From assembly GCA_945881945.1 (NCBI GenBank), contig CAMCVO010000011.1, positions 1 to 37,359 on the forward strand: a DNA stretch of 37,359 nucleotides. Reading direction: 5' to 3'. The translations under genes and the position numbers were made by a program. The notes beneath the pieces were generated by a model. That model saw only the letters and a program-made list of their open reading frames with translations, searched no databases and was not told where the DNA came from. This document shows positions 17,731 through 31,025 of the stretch, piece after piece; the first letter of the stretch is position 1; the number at the start of each line of letters is the position of its first letter. The stretch comes from Bifidobacterium breve. Its GTDB lineage: Bacteria > Actinomycetota > Actinomycetes > Nanopelagicales > Nanopelagicaceae.

Positions 17731-17985
17731 ATGGCAAGTAAAAAGGGTGTCTCCTCCACACGTAATGGTCGCGATTCAAATCCTCAATACCTTGGTATTA
17801 AAAGATTTGCTGGCCAGGTAGTTAAGGGCGGAGAGATTTTGGTTCGCCAACGCGGAACCTACTTCCACCCAGGAAAGAATGTTGGCATCGGAAAAGATGA
17901 CACATTATTTGCTCTACAAGGTGGTTCAGTTGAGTTTGGTCGTGCTCGCGGTCGTCGTGTAGTGAACATCGTTACGGTCTCTTAA
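17731..17985 (+). CDS. rpmA: 50S ribosomal protein L27
   Basis: An 84-residue large-subunit protein whose N-terminus reaches the peptidyl-transferase centre. [19 protein letters not shown] and the [15 protein letters not shown] segment are diagnostic. The N-terminus MASKKG begins directly, without the cleavable extension seen in Firmicutes; the third residue is Ser where many L27 proteins have His. It is cotranscribed with rplU and followed by a strong terminator. Confidence 0.97.
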   Translation: MASKKGVSSTRNGRDSNPQYLGIKRFAGQVVKGGEILVRQRGTYFHPGKNVGIGKDDTLFALQGGSVEFGRARGRRVVNIVTVS

Positions 17986-18004
17986 TTTCAGCGGATTTAA
18001 ATTT

Positions 18005-18037
18005 ATGGGTCCGCTAACTGCGGGCCCATTTTTATTT
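18005..18037 (+). terminator. Rho-independent terminator of rplU-rpmA
   Basis: Stem ATGGGTCCGC/GCGGGCCCAT pairs over 10 bp with one G-U around loop TAACT, followed by TTTTTATTT. It begins 20 bases after the rpmA stop and separates the ribosomal pair from obgE. Confidence 0.9.
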
Positions 18038-18066
18038 GTTCAAAAAGGTGTATGAAAGGAGAACTG

Positions 18067-19545
18067 ATGGCAACCTTTGTTGACCGGGTTACCTTGCATG
18101 CCGATGCTGGCAAAGGTGGTGATGGTTGCGTCTCAGTTCACCGGGAAAAATTCAAACCATTAGGTGGACCAGATGGTGGTAACGGTGGCCGTGGTGGAGA
18201 TATTGTCTTAATAGTTGATCCAGATGTAACAACCTTGCTGGATTTTCACCACTCTCCACATCGTAAATCTACTGATGGCAAAAAAGGGGCTGGTGATTTT
18301 TGTAATGGCGCAGATGGGAAAGATTTAATTCTTTCTGTTCCAAATGGCACAGTGGTTAAAGATGTAAGCGGTGGCACTATCGCAGATCTAGTTGGTTTTG
18401 GAACAAGATTTATGGCAGCCCAAGGTGGCAAAGGTGGCCTAGGAAATGCTGGACTTGCAAACTCAAAACGTCGAGCACCAGGTTTTGCACTCCTCGGTGA
18501 GCCAGGTGAGATTCGTACATTATTTTTAGAATTAAAGAGTGTGGCCGATATTGGTTTAGTTGGTTACCCAAGTGCGGGTAAATCTTCATTAATTGCAGCG
18601 ATGTCAGCTGCTCGGCCAAAGATTGCTGATTATCCATTTACTACTTTGGTCCCTAACCTTGGTGTAGTTCAGGCAGGAGAGACCAGATTTACTGCAGCAG
18701 ATGTTCCAGGATTAATCCCAGGTGCAAGCCAAGGTAAAGGATTGGGCCATGAGTTTTTACGCCATGTGGAACGGTGTGCAGCATTAGTACATGTTTTAGA
18801 TTGTGCAACTTTAGAAACTGATAGAGATCCAATAAAGGATTTTGATGTTATTGAAGAGGAGTTAGAACAGTATGGCGGTCTAGCAGATAGACCAAGAATT
18901 ATTGCCTTAAACAAGATTGATATTCCAGATGGTAAAGCGATGGCAGATATGGTTCAAAAAACTCTTGAGGCCCGTGGTTTTCCAGTTTTTCAAGTATCAG
19001 CTGCCTCCCGCGAAGGCATGCAAGAGTTAATTTATGCAATGGCACAGATTATTCAAAAGGTGCGCAAGGACCAAAAAGAGGATCAAGTAGCAAGAATTGT
19101 GCTGCGCCCAATTGCAGTAGATGATGCCGGCTTTGAAGTTATTGCAAATGAAGATGGCACATTTAACATCTCAGGTGATAAACCTGAGCGATGGGTTAAA
19201 CAAACTGACTTCGCTAATGCTGAAGCAATTGGCTATCTAGCAGATCGACTTGCCTCATATGGAATTGAAAAAGAGTTGTATAAAAAAGGTGCGAAGGCAG
19301 GAGATGAGGTTCGCATCGGCTTAGGTGATGAAGCAGTTATCTTTGATTGGGAGCCAAGCATTGAAGCTGGTGCTGAATTATTAGCTGGCGGCCCTAGAGG
19401 AGAAGATCTTCGCCTTTCAACACCCTGGCGAATGGATTTGCTGGAGGATGACATTGATCAATTAAGTGATGATGAGATCGAGATGCAATGGGAGTACAAC
19501 GTTGTCAATCCTAGAAGTCCTCGGATTGATGAGGATGTTAAGTAA
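18067..19545 (+). CDS. obgE: Obg GTPase (ribosome assembly)
   Basis: P-loop GTPase associated with the 50S subunit and stress control. The 492-residue protein has the glycine-rich Obg fold at 1-160 ([14 protein letters not shown]). The G domain has G1 GYPSAGKSS (166-174), a switch segment [12 protein letters not shown] and G3 DVPGL; G4 is NKID. An OCT domain and an acidic tail follow, as in actinobacterial Obg. I chose ATG 18067, which has AAAGGAGA eight bases upstream; an earlier in-frame ATG at 18052 contains the SD. The proB gene that often follows obgE in actinobacteria is absent here. Confidence 0.96.
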   Translation: MATFVDRVTLHADAGKGGDGCVSVHREKFKPLGGPDGGNGGRGGDIVLIVDPDVTTLLDFHHSPHRKSTDGKKGAGDFCNGADGKDLILSVPNGTVVKDVSGGTIADLVGFGTRFMAAQGGKGGLGNAGLANSKRRAPGFALLGEPGEIRTLFLELKSVADIGLVGYPSAGKSSLIAAMSAARPKIADYPFTTLVPNLGVVQAGETRFTAADVPGLIPGASQGKGLGHEFLRHVERCAALVHVLDCATLETDRDPIKDFDVIEEELEQYGGLADRPRIIALNKIDIPDGKAMADMVQKTLEARGFPVFQVSAASREGMQELIYAMAQIIQKVRKDQKEDQVARIVLRPIAVDDAGFEVIANEDGTFNISGDKPERWVKQTDFANAEAIGYLADRLASYGIEKELYKKGAKAGDEVRIGLGDEAVIFDWEPSIEAGAELLAGGPRGEDLRLSTPWRMDLLEDDIDQLSDDEIEMQWEYNVVNPRSPRIDEDVK

Positions 19546-19551
19546 GCAGTT

Positions 19552-20712
19552 CTAATTCTTTAGATTTGAGATCTCAAGTAATGCTTTAGCGGTATCTGAT
19601 TCATGATCAGAATCAGTTGGATTATCACTTAACTTAACAATTACAGTTCGGGTGGCAGGATTGATGAATATAAATTGGCCATGTAGGCCTAGCGCCAAAC
19701 TGGTATTTGGATAAGGATGCCAAACTTGAGCTCCATATCCCCAGTCTCGATCCAGTGTGGTTACTGGAGTTGTTAAACGCTTTAACCAATTGTTATCAAT
19801 AACCTTAGTTGGACCAGCGTACCCCCCATTTAAAAACAACATTCCAATTCGTCCATAATCAATTGCAGAGGCGTTAAAACAGCAGAATGTTTTCTCAGTT
19901 CCACCAATACGATCAACATTCCAGGTTGCAGGATATTTGGCACCAACGGCTTGCCAAACATTCGTACTAAAGTAATCTGCAACTCTTTTTCCAGTAACTT
20001 TTTTAATAATCATTCCCAGCATCTGCGTATCAACACTTCTATATTCAGATGTAGAGCCTGGTTCAAAGGACATCTTTCTATTATTTTTGAGAAACCAGTT
20101 TAAATCTGTAGTGGCATACATCTGAGCGATTGCAACACCCCAGCCAGTAGGCCCTGATGGATAGTTATCACTGACGCCAACTCCTGCTTGCATATCAAGT
20201 AAATGTTGAATAGTTACTAGGTCAAAACTTGTACCAGCCTTGAGATTTGGAAAGTAATCAACAAACTTGTCACTCTCATTAATTTTGCCTTGATTGATTA
20301 ATTGACCAATCATTATTGAAGTCATGGTTTTAGCAACTGAATAAGATGGTAATTGGGTGCTTTGTGTAACACCATCTTTATACCACTCATATGTCATTAC
20401 GCCATTTCTAATTACTAGAAAGGCGTTGGTATCGGTTTGTTTCAAAAATTCATTAAATGCTAAAGAGCTTCCTTTATACATAATCTCAGCTGGCATTTTT
20501 TCTGCTGCTACTGGTAATGCAATCGGCTTATTGGAGGGATCAATAACATGCCACGGCATTAAAGTGGGCGTCTTTGAAGCAGGGGCTAGTCCTAATTTAA
20601 TTGTGGCAATTGGCTCTGGATAATGAATAACTTTGGTAAAGATAAATACTGCCCCGTATATAACTAATAAAGTAATGACTGTGTTTCTGATTATTCTAAG
20701 GAAACGCACCAT
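19552..20712 (-). CDS. Membrane-anchored serine hydrolase, beta-lactamase (class C / NylB-like) family
   Basis: A 386-residue protein with one N-terminal membrane segment (about 8-26), so the catalytic domain probably lies outside the cell. The nucleophile motif is Ser125-Val-Ala-Lys128, a YRS segment in the middle may hold the catalytic Tyr, and a late GLHGQ replaces the KTG box. This arrangement fits the carboxylesterase / 6-aminohexanoate-oligomer hydrolase branch better than true beta-lactamases; the substrate is unknown. ATG 20712 was preferred to TTG 20718. It is convergent with obgE, with only six bases between the stop codons and no terminator, and is the only large minus-strand gene here, so it may be a later insertion. 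Confidence 0.8.
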   Translation of the reverse strand: MVRFLRIIRNTVITLLVIYGAVFIFTKVIHYPEPIATIKLGLAPASKTPTLMPWHVIDPSNKPIALPVAAEKMPAEIMYKGSSLAFNEFLKQTDTNAFLVIRNGVMTYEWYKDGVTQSTQLPSYSVAKTMTSIMIGQLINQGKINESDKFVDYFPNLKAGTSFDLVTIQHLLDMQAGVGVSDNYPSGPTGWGVAIAQMYATTDLNWFLKNNRKMSFEPGSTSEYRSVDTQMLGMIIKKVTGKRVADYFSTNVWQAVGAKYPATWNVDRIGGTEKTFCCFNASAIDYGRIGMLFLNGGYAGPTKVIDNNWLKRLTTPVTTLDRDWGYGAQVWHPYPNTSLALGLHGQFIFINPATRTVIVKLSDNPTDSDHESDTAKALLEISNLKN

Positions 20713-20718
20713 TGCCAA

Positions 20719-20738
20719 AGCCTATTTCACAGTAGGCT
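20719..20738 (-). promoter_or_regulatory. Operator-like inverted repeat at the hydrolase start
   Basis: AGCCTA and TAGGCT form a perfect 6-bp dyad with an 8-base spacer, ending six bases before the hydrolase ATG. Read on the minus strand the proximal arm TAGGCT also sits where a leaderless -10 would be. It could be an operator, a 5' hairpin or chance. The 120 bases from here to gatC hold no other gene. Confidence 0.35.
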
Positions 20739-20839
20739 CTTAAATAGTCCGCCACTTCGTTAAAGCAGGATTTTCAAAAGGAAATTGGCTAGTTTTTCAC
20801 CAAACTTATTGCTGAATTCGCCACTGAAATAACACCAGT

Positions 20840-20845
20840 TATACT
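20840..20845 (+). promoter_or_regulatory. -10 box of a near-leaderless gatCAB transcript
   Basis: TATACT matches five of six -10 bases and predicts a start near 20852, two bases before the gatC ATG. No SD precedes the ATG. At 17-bp spacing the -35 position reads TTCGCC, which is weak. Confidence 0.55.
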
Positions 20846-20853
20846 CACTAGTT

Positions 20854-21150
20854 ATGGCCACAATCTCCCGCGAGGAAGTCGCAAATTTAGCTCGTCTTGC
20901 CCGTATCTCCATGAGTGATGCTGAATTAGATCACTTAGCTGGGGAAATGGATGTAATTCTGGGCGCAGTTGCCAGAGTTCAAGAAGTGGCCCGCGCCGAT
21001 GTACCACCAACATCTCACCCACTAGCATTTAGTAATGTAACTCGAGAAGATGTTGTGAAGCCAAGCTTAACGCCAGAGCAAGCATTGTCTGGCGCACCTG
21101 CATCAGCTGAACAGAGATTTAAAGTGCCACAAATTTTGGGCGAAGAGTAA
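20854..21150 (+). CDS. gatC: Asp/Glu-tRNA amidotransferase subunit C
   Basis: Small subunit that wraps around GatA and stabilises GatA-GatB. The 98-residue product begins [15 protein letters not shown], the usual GatC start, and has the later VPPTSHP segment. It opens the operon; gatA begins directly after its stop. The complex implies that the cell makes Gln-tRNA and perhaps Asn-tRNA by transamidation. Confidence 0.95.
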   Translation: MATISREEVANLARLARISMSDAELDHLAGEMDVILGAVARVQEVARADVPPTSHPLAFSNVTREDVVKPSLTPEQALSGAPASAEQRFKVPQILGEE

Positions 21151-22650
21151 ATGAGTATTAGAGATAACGCCTGGCAGATGGCATCTGCTCTAAGCAATAA
21201 AGAGATATCAGCAGTTGAATTAGCCAACCAACATTATGAGCAAATCAATGCGGTAGATAAAGATGTCCACGCTTTCTTGTATTTAGATAAAGAGGGCGCA
21301 CTTGCGCAAGCACAAGAGGTTGATAAAAAACGAGCATCCGGTGAGAAATTATCCCCACTTGCTGGTGTACCACTTGCATTAAAAGATGTAATGACACAAA
21401 AAGATGTTCCAACAACATGTGGCTCTAAAATTTTAGAGAATTGGCGCCCACCATATGACTCAACTGTGGTTACAAAGTTGAAAGAGGCTGGCGTAATTAT
21501 TTTAGGTAAAACAAATATGGATGAGTTTGCGATGGGCTCATCAACTGAAAACTCAGCTTATGGACCAACTCATAACCCATGGGATTTAACACGAATTCCT
21601 GGTGGATCAGGTGGCGGCTCCTCTGCATCTCTTGCAGCCTTTGAAGCACCACTTGCAATTGGTACCGATACTGGTGGATCAATTCGCCAACCTGCTGCAG
21701 TAACTGGAACTGTTGGTGTTAAGCCAACCTATGGCGGAGTTTCAAGATATGGCTTAGTTGCATTCTCATCCTCCTTAGATCAAGCAGGACCATGTGCTCG
21801 AACAGTTTTAGATGCTGCACTGTTGCATCAAGTAATTGCTGGCTTTGATCCAAAGGATTCCACCAGTATTAATCAAGTCGTCCCTGATGTTGTTGCAGCT
21901 GCTAAGAAATTAGATATCAAGGGAATGAAGATTGGTGTTGTAAAACAATTAGCTGGTGAGGGATATCAAAAGGGGGTTGAGAATAAATTTAATGAGGCGA
22001 TTGCTGAGTTAGTTAAGTTAGGCGCTGAGATTATTGAAGTCTCTTGCCCAAACTTTGAGTACGCCTTAGCTGCTTATTACCTAATTGCCCCAAGTGAGTG
22101 CTCATCAAACTTAGCAAGATTTGATTCCATTCGATTTGGCTTAAGAGTTGGCGATGATGGAGTTAAAAGCGCTGAAGAGGTAATGAATTTAAGTAGGCAG
22201 GCAGGCTTTGGCCGTGAGGTTAAACGTCGAATAATTCTTGGAACTTATGCGCTCTCATCCGGTTATTACGATGCTTATTATGGTTCAGCACAAAAGGTGC
22301 GCACACTTATTAAGCAAGATTTTGATAATGCCTTTGCTAAATGTGATGTTTTAGTCTCACCGACTGCGCCAACTACGGCATTTAAAATAGGCGAGAAAAG
22401 TAATGATCCACTTGCTATGTATTTAAATGATATTGCAACTATTCCAGTAAATATGGCTGGCATTGGTGGCATGAGTCTGCCATGTGGTCTGGCTGAGGAA
22501 GATAAATTGCCAGTTGGTTTTCAAATCATGTCACCTGCCATGAAAGATGATCGAATGTATTTAGTTGGCGGGGCATTAGAGGCAGCACTGCTTGCAAAGT
22601 GGGGTAAGCCAATTTTAGATTTTGCACCAAAGTTGGCAGGTTCAAAATGA
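21151..22650 (+). CDS. gatA: Asp/Glu-tRNA amidotransferase subunit A (amidase)
   Basis: Releases ammonia from glutamine or asparagine and channels it to GatB. The 499-residue protein belongs to the amidase signature family, with catalytic Lys78 (LALKDV), cis-Ser153 ([10 protein letters not shown]) and nucleophile Ser177 (DTGGSIRQP), the same arrangement as characterised GatA. The start codon abuts the gatC stop (TAA ATG), and the stop overlaps gatB by four bases, so all three subunits are coupled. Confidence 0.97.
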   Translation: MSIRDNAWQMASALSNKEISAVELANQHYEQINAVDKDVHAFLYLDKEGALAQAQEVDKKRASGEKLSPLAGVPLALKDVMTQKDVPTTCGSKILENWRPPYDSTVVTKLKEAGVIILGKTNMDEFAMGSSTENSAYGPTHNPWDLTRIPGGSGGGSSASLAAFEAPLAIGTDTGGSIRQPAAVTGTVGVKPTYGGVSRYGLVAFSSSLDQAGPCARTVLDAALLHQVIAGFDPKDSTSINQVVPDVVAAAKKLDIKGMKIGVVKQLAGEGYQKGVENKFNEAIAELVKLGAEIIEVSCPNFEYALAAYYLIAPSECSSNLARFDSIRFGLRVGDDGVKSAEEVMNLSRQAGFGREVKRRIILGTYALSSGYYDAYYGSAQKVRTLIKQDFDNAFAKCDVLVSPTAPTTAFKIGEKSNDPLAMYLNDIATIPVNMAGIGGMSLPCGLAEEDKLPVGFQIMSPAMKDDRMYLVGGALEAALLAKWGKPILDFAPKLAGSK

Positions 22651-24143
22651 GTTTAAATTACGATCGGGCACTTGAAATTTATGAGCCAACCCTTGGCCTT
22701 GAGGTTCATGTTGAGTTAAATACAAATTCAAAGATGTTTTGTGGGTGTGCAACTGAATTTGGCGCTCAACCTAATACCCAAACCTGCCCAGTATGTCTTG
22801 GACTTCCTGGCTCACTACCAGTGGTTAATGAGCGAGCGATCGAGAGCACAATTTTGATTGGCTTAGCTCTTAATTGTTCAATTGCACCATTTTCTAGATT
22901 TGCTCGTAAGAATTACTTTTATCCCGATATGCCAAAGAATTTTCAAACCTCTCAATATGATGAGCCAATCTGTGTTAATGGCTTCCTTGATGTCGAGGTA
23001 GAGACAGATGATGGAAATGAAATATTTAGAGTTGAGATTGAACGTGTCCATATGGAGGAGGACACCGGTAAGTCATTACATGTGGGTGGTGCAACTGGCC
23101 GTATTCATGGCGCTGATTACTCACTCTTAGATTACAACCGAGCTGGTATTCCATTAGTTGAAATTGTCACCAAGATTGTGCCAAACACTGGCAAGTACGC
23201 ACCCGCTGTTGCTCGGGGGTATGTGGCAGCCCTACGAGATATTTTGCGCTCTCTTAAAGTCTCTGATGTAAAGATGGAGCAAGGCTCACTTAGATGTGAT
23301 GTAAACCTTTCACTTAGTAAAAAAGGTAGTGGTGAATTAGGAACAAGGAGTGAGACTAAAAATGTTAACTCATTACGCTCTGTTGAACGTGCAGTAACGG
23401 GTGAAATTATTAGACATGCAAATAGATTGCAAAGTGGTGAAAAGATTGTGCAGGAGACTCGTCACTTCTTAGAGGAGAGTGGCCAAACCCGTCCTGGAAG
23501 ATCTAAAGAACAGGCAGAGGATTACCGATACTTCCCAGAGCCAGATTTAGTTCCAGTTGTCCCTGATGCAAAGTGGATTGAAGAGCTTAGAAATAGCTTG
23601 CCAGAAAAACCTGCAGAGCGTAGAAAGCGATTACAACAGGCTTGGAGTGTGCCAGATAAAGAGATGAGTGCGATGGTAAATGCTGAGCTACTAGATACAG
23701 TTGAGCAAACTGTTCTGCTTGGCGCTGATCCAACAAAGGCTAGATCTTGGTGGTTAGGTGAGATCTCTCGAATTGCAAATGATAAATCTGTTGCACCAAC
23801 TGAGTTAATAACTGTAAAAGATGTTGCCCAGATTATTGAGTTAATAGCAAAGGGTGAGTTAACTGACAAATTAGCCCGTCAGGTGGTTGAGGGAGTAATT
23901 GCTAAAGAGGGTGAACCAAGTGAGGTAATTGCAAAGCGTGGACTTAAGGTTGTCTCAGATGATTCAGAGCTTATGAAGGCGATTGAAGCTGCGATTGCAG
24001 CAACACCTGAGACTGCGCAAAAGGTTCGGGATGGCAATATTCCAGCAGCCGGAGCCTTAATTGGTGCGGTAATGAAATCAACTGGTGGCCAAGCAGATGC
24101 AGCTAGAGTGCGTGAACTTCTACTTAAGCATTTAGGGCAATAA
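22647..24143 (+). CDS. gatB: Asp/Glu-tRNA amidotransferase subunit B
   Basis: Kinase/transamidase subunit that activates Glu- or Asp-tRNA and binds the tRNA. The 498-residue protein has the early [10 protein letters not shown] motif, the zinc cysteines in CGCATEFG and CPVCLG, the [15 protein letters not shown] segment and a C-terminal YqeY-like helical domain. Its TAA stop is the first half of a -10-like hexamer before ilvD. Confidence 0.97.
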   Translation: MSLNYDRALEIYEPTLGLEVHVELNTNSKMFCGCATEFGAQPNTQTCPVCLGLPGSLPVVNERAIESTILIGLALNCSIAPFSRFARKNYFYPDMPKNFQTSQYDEPICVNGFLDVEVETDDGNEIFRVEIERVHMEEDTGKSLHVGGATGRIHGADYSLLDYNRAGIPLVEIVTKIVPNTGKYAPAVARGYVAALRDILRSLKVSDVKMEQGSLRCDVNLSLSKKGSGELGTRSETKNVNSLRSVERAVTGEIIRHANRLQSGEKIVQETRHFLEESGQTRPGRSKEQAEDYRYFPEPDLVPVVPDAKWIEELRNSLPEKPAERRKRLQQAWSVPDKEMSAMVNAELLDTVEQTVLLGADPTKARSWWLGEISRIANDKSVAPTELITVKDVAQIIELIAKGELTDKLARQVVEGVIAKEGEPSEVIAKRGLKVVSDDSELMKAIEAAIAATPETAQKVRDGNIPAAGALIGAVMKSTGGQADAARVRELLLKHLGQ

Positions 24144-24146
24144 ACT
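24141..24146 (+). promoter_or_regulatory. Candidate -10 box of a leaderless ilvD transcript
   Basis: TAAACT fits TAnnnT; its first three bases are the gatB stop codon. The predicted start falls exactly on the A of the ilvD ATG at 24153. The nine bases between stop and ATG hold no SD. No convincing -35 is present. Confidence 0.4.
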
Positions 24147-24152
24147 AATCTT

Positions 24153-25844
24153 ATGAGTGATCAAAAGCCGATAAATAAGATGAAGCCAAGATCTGGCTTA
24201 GTCACCGATGGCTTAGAGCGGGCACCGGCGCGAGGAATGTTGCGTGCAGTTGGATTTAAAGATGAGGATTTTGCAAAGGCTCAGATTGGTATTGCATCCT
24301 CTTGGAATGAAATCACTCCTTGTAATTTATCCTTAGATAGATTGGCAAAGGCATCAAAAAAAGGTGTAATTGAAGCTGGTGGTTTTCCGATGCAATTTGG
24401 AACTATCTCAGTCTCAGATGGCATCTCAATGGGACATGAAGGAATGCACTTTTCCTTAGTATCACGTGAGGTAATTGCTGACTCAGTTGAGGCGGTGATG
24501 CAGGCAGAGCGTTTAGATGGCATGGTCACATTTGCCGGATGCGATAAATCATTACCAGGCATGATGATGGCTGCCGCTCGATTGGATGTAGCCTCGGTAT
24601 TTGTTTATGCCGGATCAATTATGCCGGGCAAGGTTGATGGACGAGATGTAACAATTATTGATGCCTTTGAAGCGGTGGGTGCATGCGCTCGCGGATTAAT
24701 CTCAGAGGCTGAGGTCGACAAAATTGAGAGAGCTATTTGTCCAGGTGAGGGCGCTTGTGGTGGCATGTACACCGCAAACACAATGGCAGCAATTGGTGAG
24801 GCGATCGGATTATCACTTCCAGGTTCTGCATCACCACCATCAATTGATCGACGTCGTGATGATTATGCAATCAAATCTGGTGCAGCAGTAGTTGAGTTAA
24901 TCCGTAAAGGAATTACTACCAGACAAATCTTGACTAAAAAAGCATTTGAAAACGCGATTACAATTTTGATGGCGTTAGGTGGCTCAACCAATGCCGTACT
25001 TCACTTATTAGCAATTGCCCACGAGGCAGAGGTTGATTTAACTCTTGAGGATTTTGAACGAGTTGGTTCAAAGGTGCCACTACTTGGCGACTTAAAACCA
25101 TTTGGTAAGTATGTAATGACTGATGTTGATAAGGTCGGTGGAATTCCAGTAATACTAAGAGCTTTACTTGATGCCGGTCTTTTACATGGTGAGTGTTTGA
25201 CTGTAACTGGAAAAACCATGGCTGAAAATCTAAAAGATATAACACCACCAGATCCAGATGGTGAGATTCTTAAAGCGGTTAAAAACCCAATCTCTATCGG
25301 TGGTGGCATAACAATCCTTAACGGTTCATTAACGCCAGAGGGTGCAGTTTGTAAAACTGCTGGTATTGGAGTTGATCTTTTTGAAGGACCAGCCAAAGTA
25401 TTTGAAAGAGAACAAGCTGCTATGGATGCATTGGAGAATGGATCTATTGTGGCTGGAGATGTTGTAGTTATCAGATATGAAGGACCAAAGGGTGGGCCTG
25501 GCATGCGAGAGATGTTAATGATTACCGGTGCAATTAAAGGGGCGGGCCTTGGTAAATCAGTCTTGTTACTAACTGATGGCAGATTCTCTGGTGGCACAAC
25601 TGGTTTATGTGTTGGCCATGTTTCACCAGAAGCGGTAGATGGTGGACCAATTGCATTTGTTAAAAATGGTGATCGAGTAAGAATTGATATAAAAGCACGA
25701 ACTTTAGACTTACTGGTGGATAAAGATGAGATGATTCAGCGCAGAAAAAACTTTAAACCACTAACCCATAAGTACCGCCGTGGCGTATTAGCCAAGTACT
25801 CAAAACTAGTTGGCAGTGCATCAAAGGGTGCAGTCTGCGATTAG
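24153..25844 (+). CDS. ilvD: Dihydroxy-acid dehydratase
   Basis: Fe-S enzyme that dehydrates dihydroxy-acids to the keto acids of valine and isoleucine. The 563-residue product has the cluster cysteines Cys57 (TPCN), Cys130 (GCDKSLPG) and Cys202 (GEGACGG), and the [10 protein letters not shown] segment near the C-terminus. It is separated from ilvB by 242 bases that hold a leader peptide and attenuator, so ilvD and ilvBNC are probably separate units although adjacent. Confidence 0.97.
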   Translation: MSDQKPINKMKPRSGLVTDGLERAPARGMLRAVGFKDEDFAKAQIGIASSWNEITPCNLSLDRLAKASKKGVIEAGGFPMQFGTISVSDGISMGHEGMHFSLVSREVIADSVEAVMQAERLDGMVTFAGCDKSLPGMMMAAARLDVASVFVYAGSIMPGKVDGRDVTIIDAFEAVGACARGLISEAEVDKIERAICPGEGACGGMYTANTMAAIGEAIGLSLPGSASPPSIDRRRDDYAIKSGAAVVELIRKGITTRQILTKKAFENAITILMALGGSTNAVLHLLAIAHEAEVDLTLEDFERVGSKVPLLGDLKPFGKYVMTDVDKVGGIPVILRALLDAGLLHGECLTVTGKTMAENLKDITPPDPDGEILKAVKNPISIGGGITILNGSLTPEGAVCKTAGIGVDLFEGPAKVFEREQAAMDALENGSIVAGDVVVIRYEGPKGGPGMREMLMITGAIKGAGLGKSVLLLTDGRFSGGTTGLCVGHVSPEAVDGGPIAFVKNGDRVRIDIKARTLDLLVDKDEMIQRRKNFKPLTHKYRRGVLAKYSKLVGSASKGAVCD

Positions 25845-25875
25845 CACTTTTTTGTTATCTGCCTAGGCTCAAATA

Positions 25876-25893
25876 CTGAGATTGCTATCTCAG
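25876..25893 (+). repeat. Perfect hairpin between ilvD and the ilvB leader
   Basis: CTGAGAT pairs with ATCTCAG over 7 bp with loop TGCT. No T-run follows, so it is not a typical terminator; it may protect the ilvD mRNA 3' end. It lies just upstream of the proposed promoter. Confidence 0.45.
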
Positions 25894-25896
25894 GAG

Positions 25897-25926
25897 TTGA
25901 CTACGCCATCTAACACCTGCGAAACT
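25897..25926 (+). promoter_or_regulatory. Candidate promoter of the ilvB leader and operon
   Basis: TTGACT (five of six -35 bases) is followed after 18 bp by GAAACT, a weak -10. The predicted start is 25933, exactly the A of the leader-peptide ATG, which would make the leader peptide mRNA leaderless. The AAGG two bases before that ATG is too close to be an SD. Confidence 0.4.
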
Positions 25927-25932
25927 AAGGCC

Positions 25933-26007
25933 ATGAAGAAGAGCTCACTTATCTCACAAATCGTGATCACATCAGTGGTCGTGGTGATTATTGAGCGTGC
26001 GCGCTAA
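25933..26007 (+). CDS. ilvB operon leader peptide
   Basis: A 24-codon open reading frame beginning MKKSSLIS and ending VVVVIIERAR. Eleven of 24 residues are Ile, Val or Leu, and residues 15-20 form an uninterrupted Val-Val-Val-Val-Ile-Ile run. Its stop codon lies 20 bases before a Rho-independent terminator and inside the competing antiterminator helix. This is the classic layout of a transcription-attenuation leader that senses charged tRNA-Val and tRNA-Ile. Leader peptides are known before ilvB in other actinobacteria. Function is inferred; the peptide itself is expected to have no role. Confidence 0.85.
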   Translation: MKKSSLISQIVITSVVVVIIERAR

Positions 26008-26035
26008 CTAGAAAAAGTTAGTTCGCACCCCTCAG
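25991..26035 (+). promoter_or_regulatory. Antiterminator helix of the ilvB attenuator
   Basis: Three collinear stems, TTGAG/CTCAG, GTGCG/CGCAC and CTAACT/AGTTAG, are separated by small internal loops (C opposite CC; CG opposite TT) and closed by loop AGAAAA. Its 3' arm includes the whole 5' arm of the terminator, so the two cannot coexist. A ribosome stalled at the first Val codons would leave it free; one that reaches the stop codon would cover its 5' arm. Confidence 0.75.
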
Positions 26036-26058
26036 ATAAAACTGAGGGGTTTTGCTTT
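26027..26058 (+). terminator. Attenuator terminator upstream of ilvB
   Basis: ACCCCTCAG pairs with CTGAGGGGT over 9 bp around loop ATAAAA, followed by TTTGCTTT. It lies 28 bases before the ilvB ATG, so it would stop the operon transcript when the leader peptide is translated freely. Confidence 0.88.
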
Positions 26059-26086
26059 AGATGGGCACAACTTAAGAAGGGAAGCG

Positions 26087-27822
26087 ATGAGCAAGATCAA
26101 CGGTGCGCAGAGTTTGGTTAACGCACTTGAGGCCGCTGGTGTCGAAGTTATGTTCGGCATTCCAGGTGGAGCGATCCTGCCTGCTTATGACCCTATTTTT
26201 GATTCCAAGATTAGACACATATTAGTTAGACATGAACAAGGTGCAGGTCATGCTGCAACAGGTTATGCCCAAGCAACTGGTCGGGTTGGTGTTTGCATCG
26301 CTACCTCAGGTCCTGGTGCAACAAATTTAGTAACACCACTTGCTGATGCGCAGATGGATTCAGTTCCAATTGTTGCCATCACAGGTCAGGTACCATCCCT
26401 TGCAATTGGTACTGATGCATTCCAAGAAGCTGATATTCGTGGCGTGACTATGCCAGTTACAAAACACAATTACTTAATCACCGATCCAAAGGATATTCCG
26501 CGGGCTATTGCTGAAGCATTTCATATTGCAAGTACTGGTCGGCCAGGTGCGGTGTTAGTTGATATAGCAAAAGATGCTTTGCAAAAAGAGACCACCTTTG
26601 ATTACCCACACACAGTCTCACTTGCTGGTTATAACCCAGTAATTGAGCCAAAGATTGAGGCGGTAAGAGATGCCGCAGCTTTGATTGCCCAATCAAAAAA
26701 GCCAGTTTTATATGTTGGTGGTGGAGTAATTAAGGCAGAGGCAGCAGCTGAGTTAATGCAATTGGCACAGGTAACAGGTATACCAGTTGTGACTACCTTA
26801 ATGGCACGTGGTGCCTTCCCAGATTCACATCAACAACACCTTGGTATGCCAGGAATGCATGGCACGGTCGCAGCGGTAACTGCATTACAAAAAGCAGATC
26901 TATTAATTACCTTAGGTGCAAGATTTGATGATCGAGTAACTGGCAAACTCTCTACCTTTGCGCCAAATGCAAAGATTATCCACGCCGATATTGATCCAGC
27001 TGAAATCGGTAAGAATCGTCATGCTGATGTGGCATTAATTGGAGATTTAAAGAACACGCTTCGGGCATTAGTACCTGCAACCAAGGTGGCTCTTGCAAAA
27101 TCTGCACCAGATTTAACCCCTTGGCTTAATGAGGTTTATGGCTGGCGAAAAAAGTTTCCACTAGGTTATGACAAGCCAGCAGATGGTTCTGTCTCACCAC
27201 AATATGTGATTGAAAGAATTGGCAAGATCTCCGGCCCAGATACAATATTTGCAGCAGGTGTTGGTCAACATCAGATGTGGGCATCACAATTTATTGGGTA
27301 TGAAAAGCCAAGAACCTGGCTTAACTCAGGTGGCTTGGGAACCATGGGATACGCAGTTCCAGCTGCCATGGGCGCAAAGGTTGGGGCGCCTGATGCAACG
27401 GTGTGGGCAATTGATGGTGATGGTTGTTTTCAAATGACAAATCAAGAGTTAGTAACTTGTGCGTTAAATAATATTCCAATCAAGGTTGCGGTAATTAATA
27501 ATGAGTCTCTTGGCATGGTGCGCCAATGGCAGACACTGTTTTATAACCAACGGTATTCAAATACCGATCTACACTCAAAGCGGATTCCAGATTTCAAATT
27601 ATTAGCCGAGGCAATGGGTTGTGTTGGATTACGGTGTGAAACCCCAGGGGATGTGGATAAAACAATTGAGGCTGCAATGGCAATTAATGATCGACCGGTA
27701 GTAGTTGATTTTAATGTTCACCGTGATGCGATGGTTTGGCCGATGGTGGCAGCTGGAACTTCAAATGATGAGATAACTGTTGCCAGATCTATGGCCCCAG
27801 TTTGGGATTCACAGGAGTTGTA

Positions 27823-27823
<1 letters not shown>
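26087..27823 (+). CDS. ilvB: Acetolactate synthase large subunit
   Basis: Thiamine-diphosphate enzyme that condenses pyruvate with pyruvate or 2-oxobutanoate, the first common step to valine, leucine and isoleucine. The 578-residue protein has the catalytic glutamate Glu50 ([10 protein letters not shown]), the FAD/central domain and the C-terminal ThDP motif beginning GDGCFQM and ending in NN. AGAAGGGA precedes the ATG. It is controlled by the attenuator just upstream and by IlvN. The stop overlaps ilvN by one base. Confidence 0.97.

Positions 27824-31021
<3,198 letters not shown>

Positions 31022-31025
<4 letters not shown>

Noticed and set aside
25001..25597. Minus-strand ORF (198 codons) opposite ilvD
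   Set aside because: Shadow of a conserved enzyme gene with Pro/Ser-rich low-complexity translation and no start signals.
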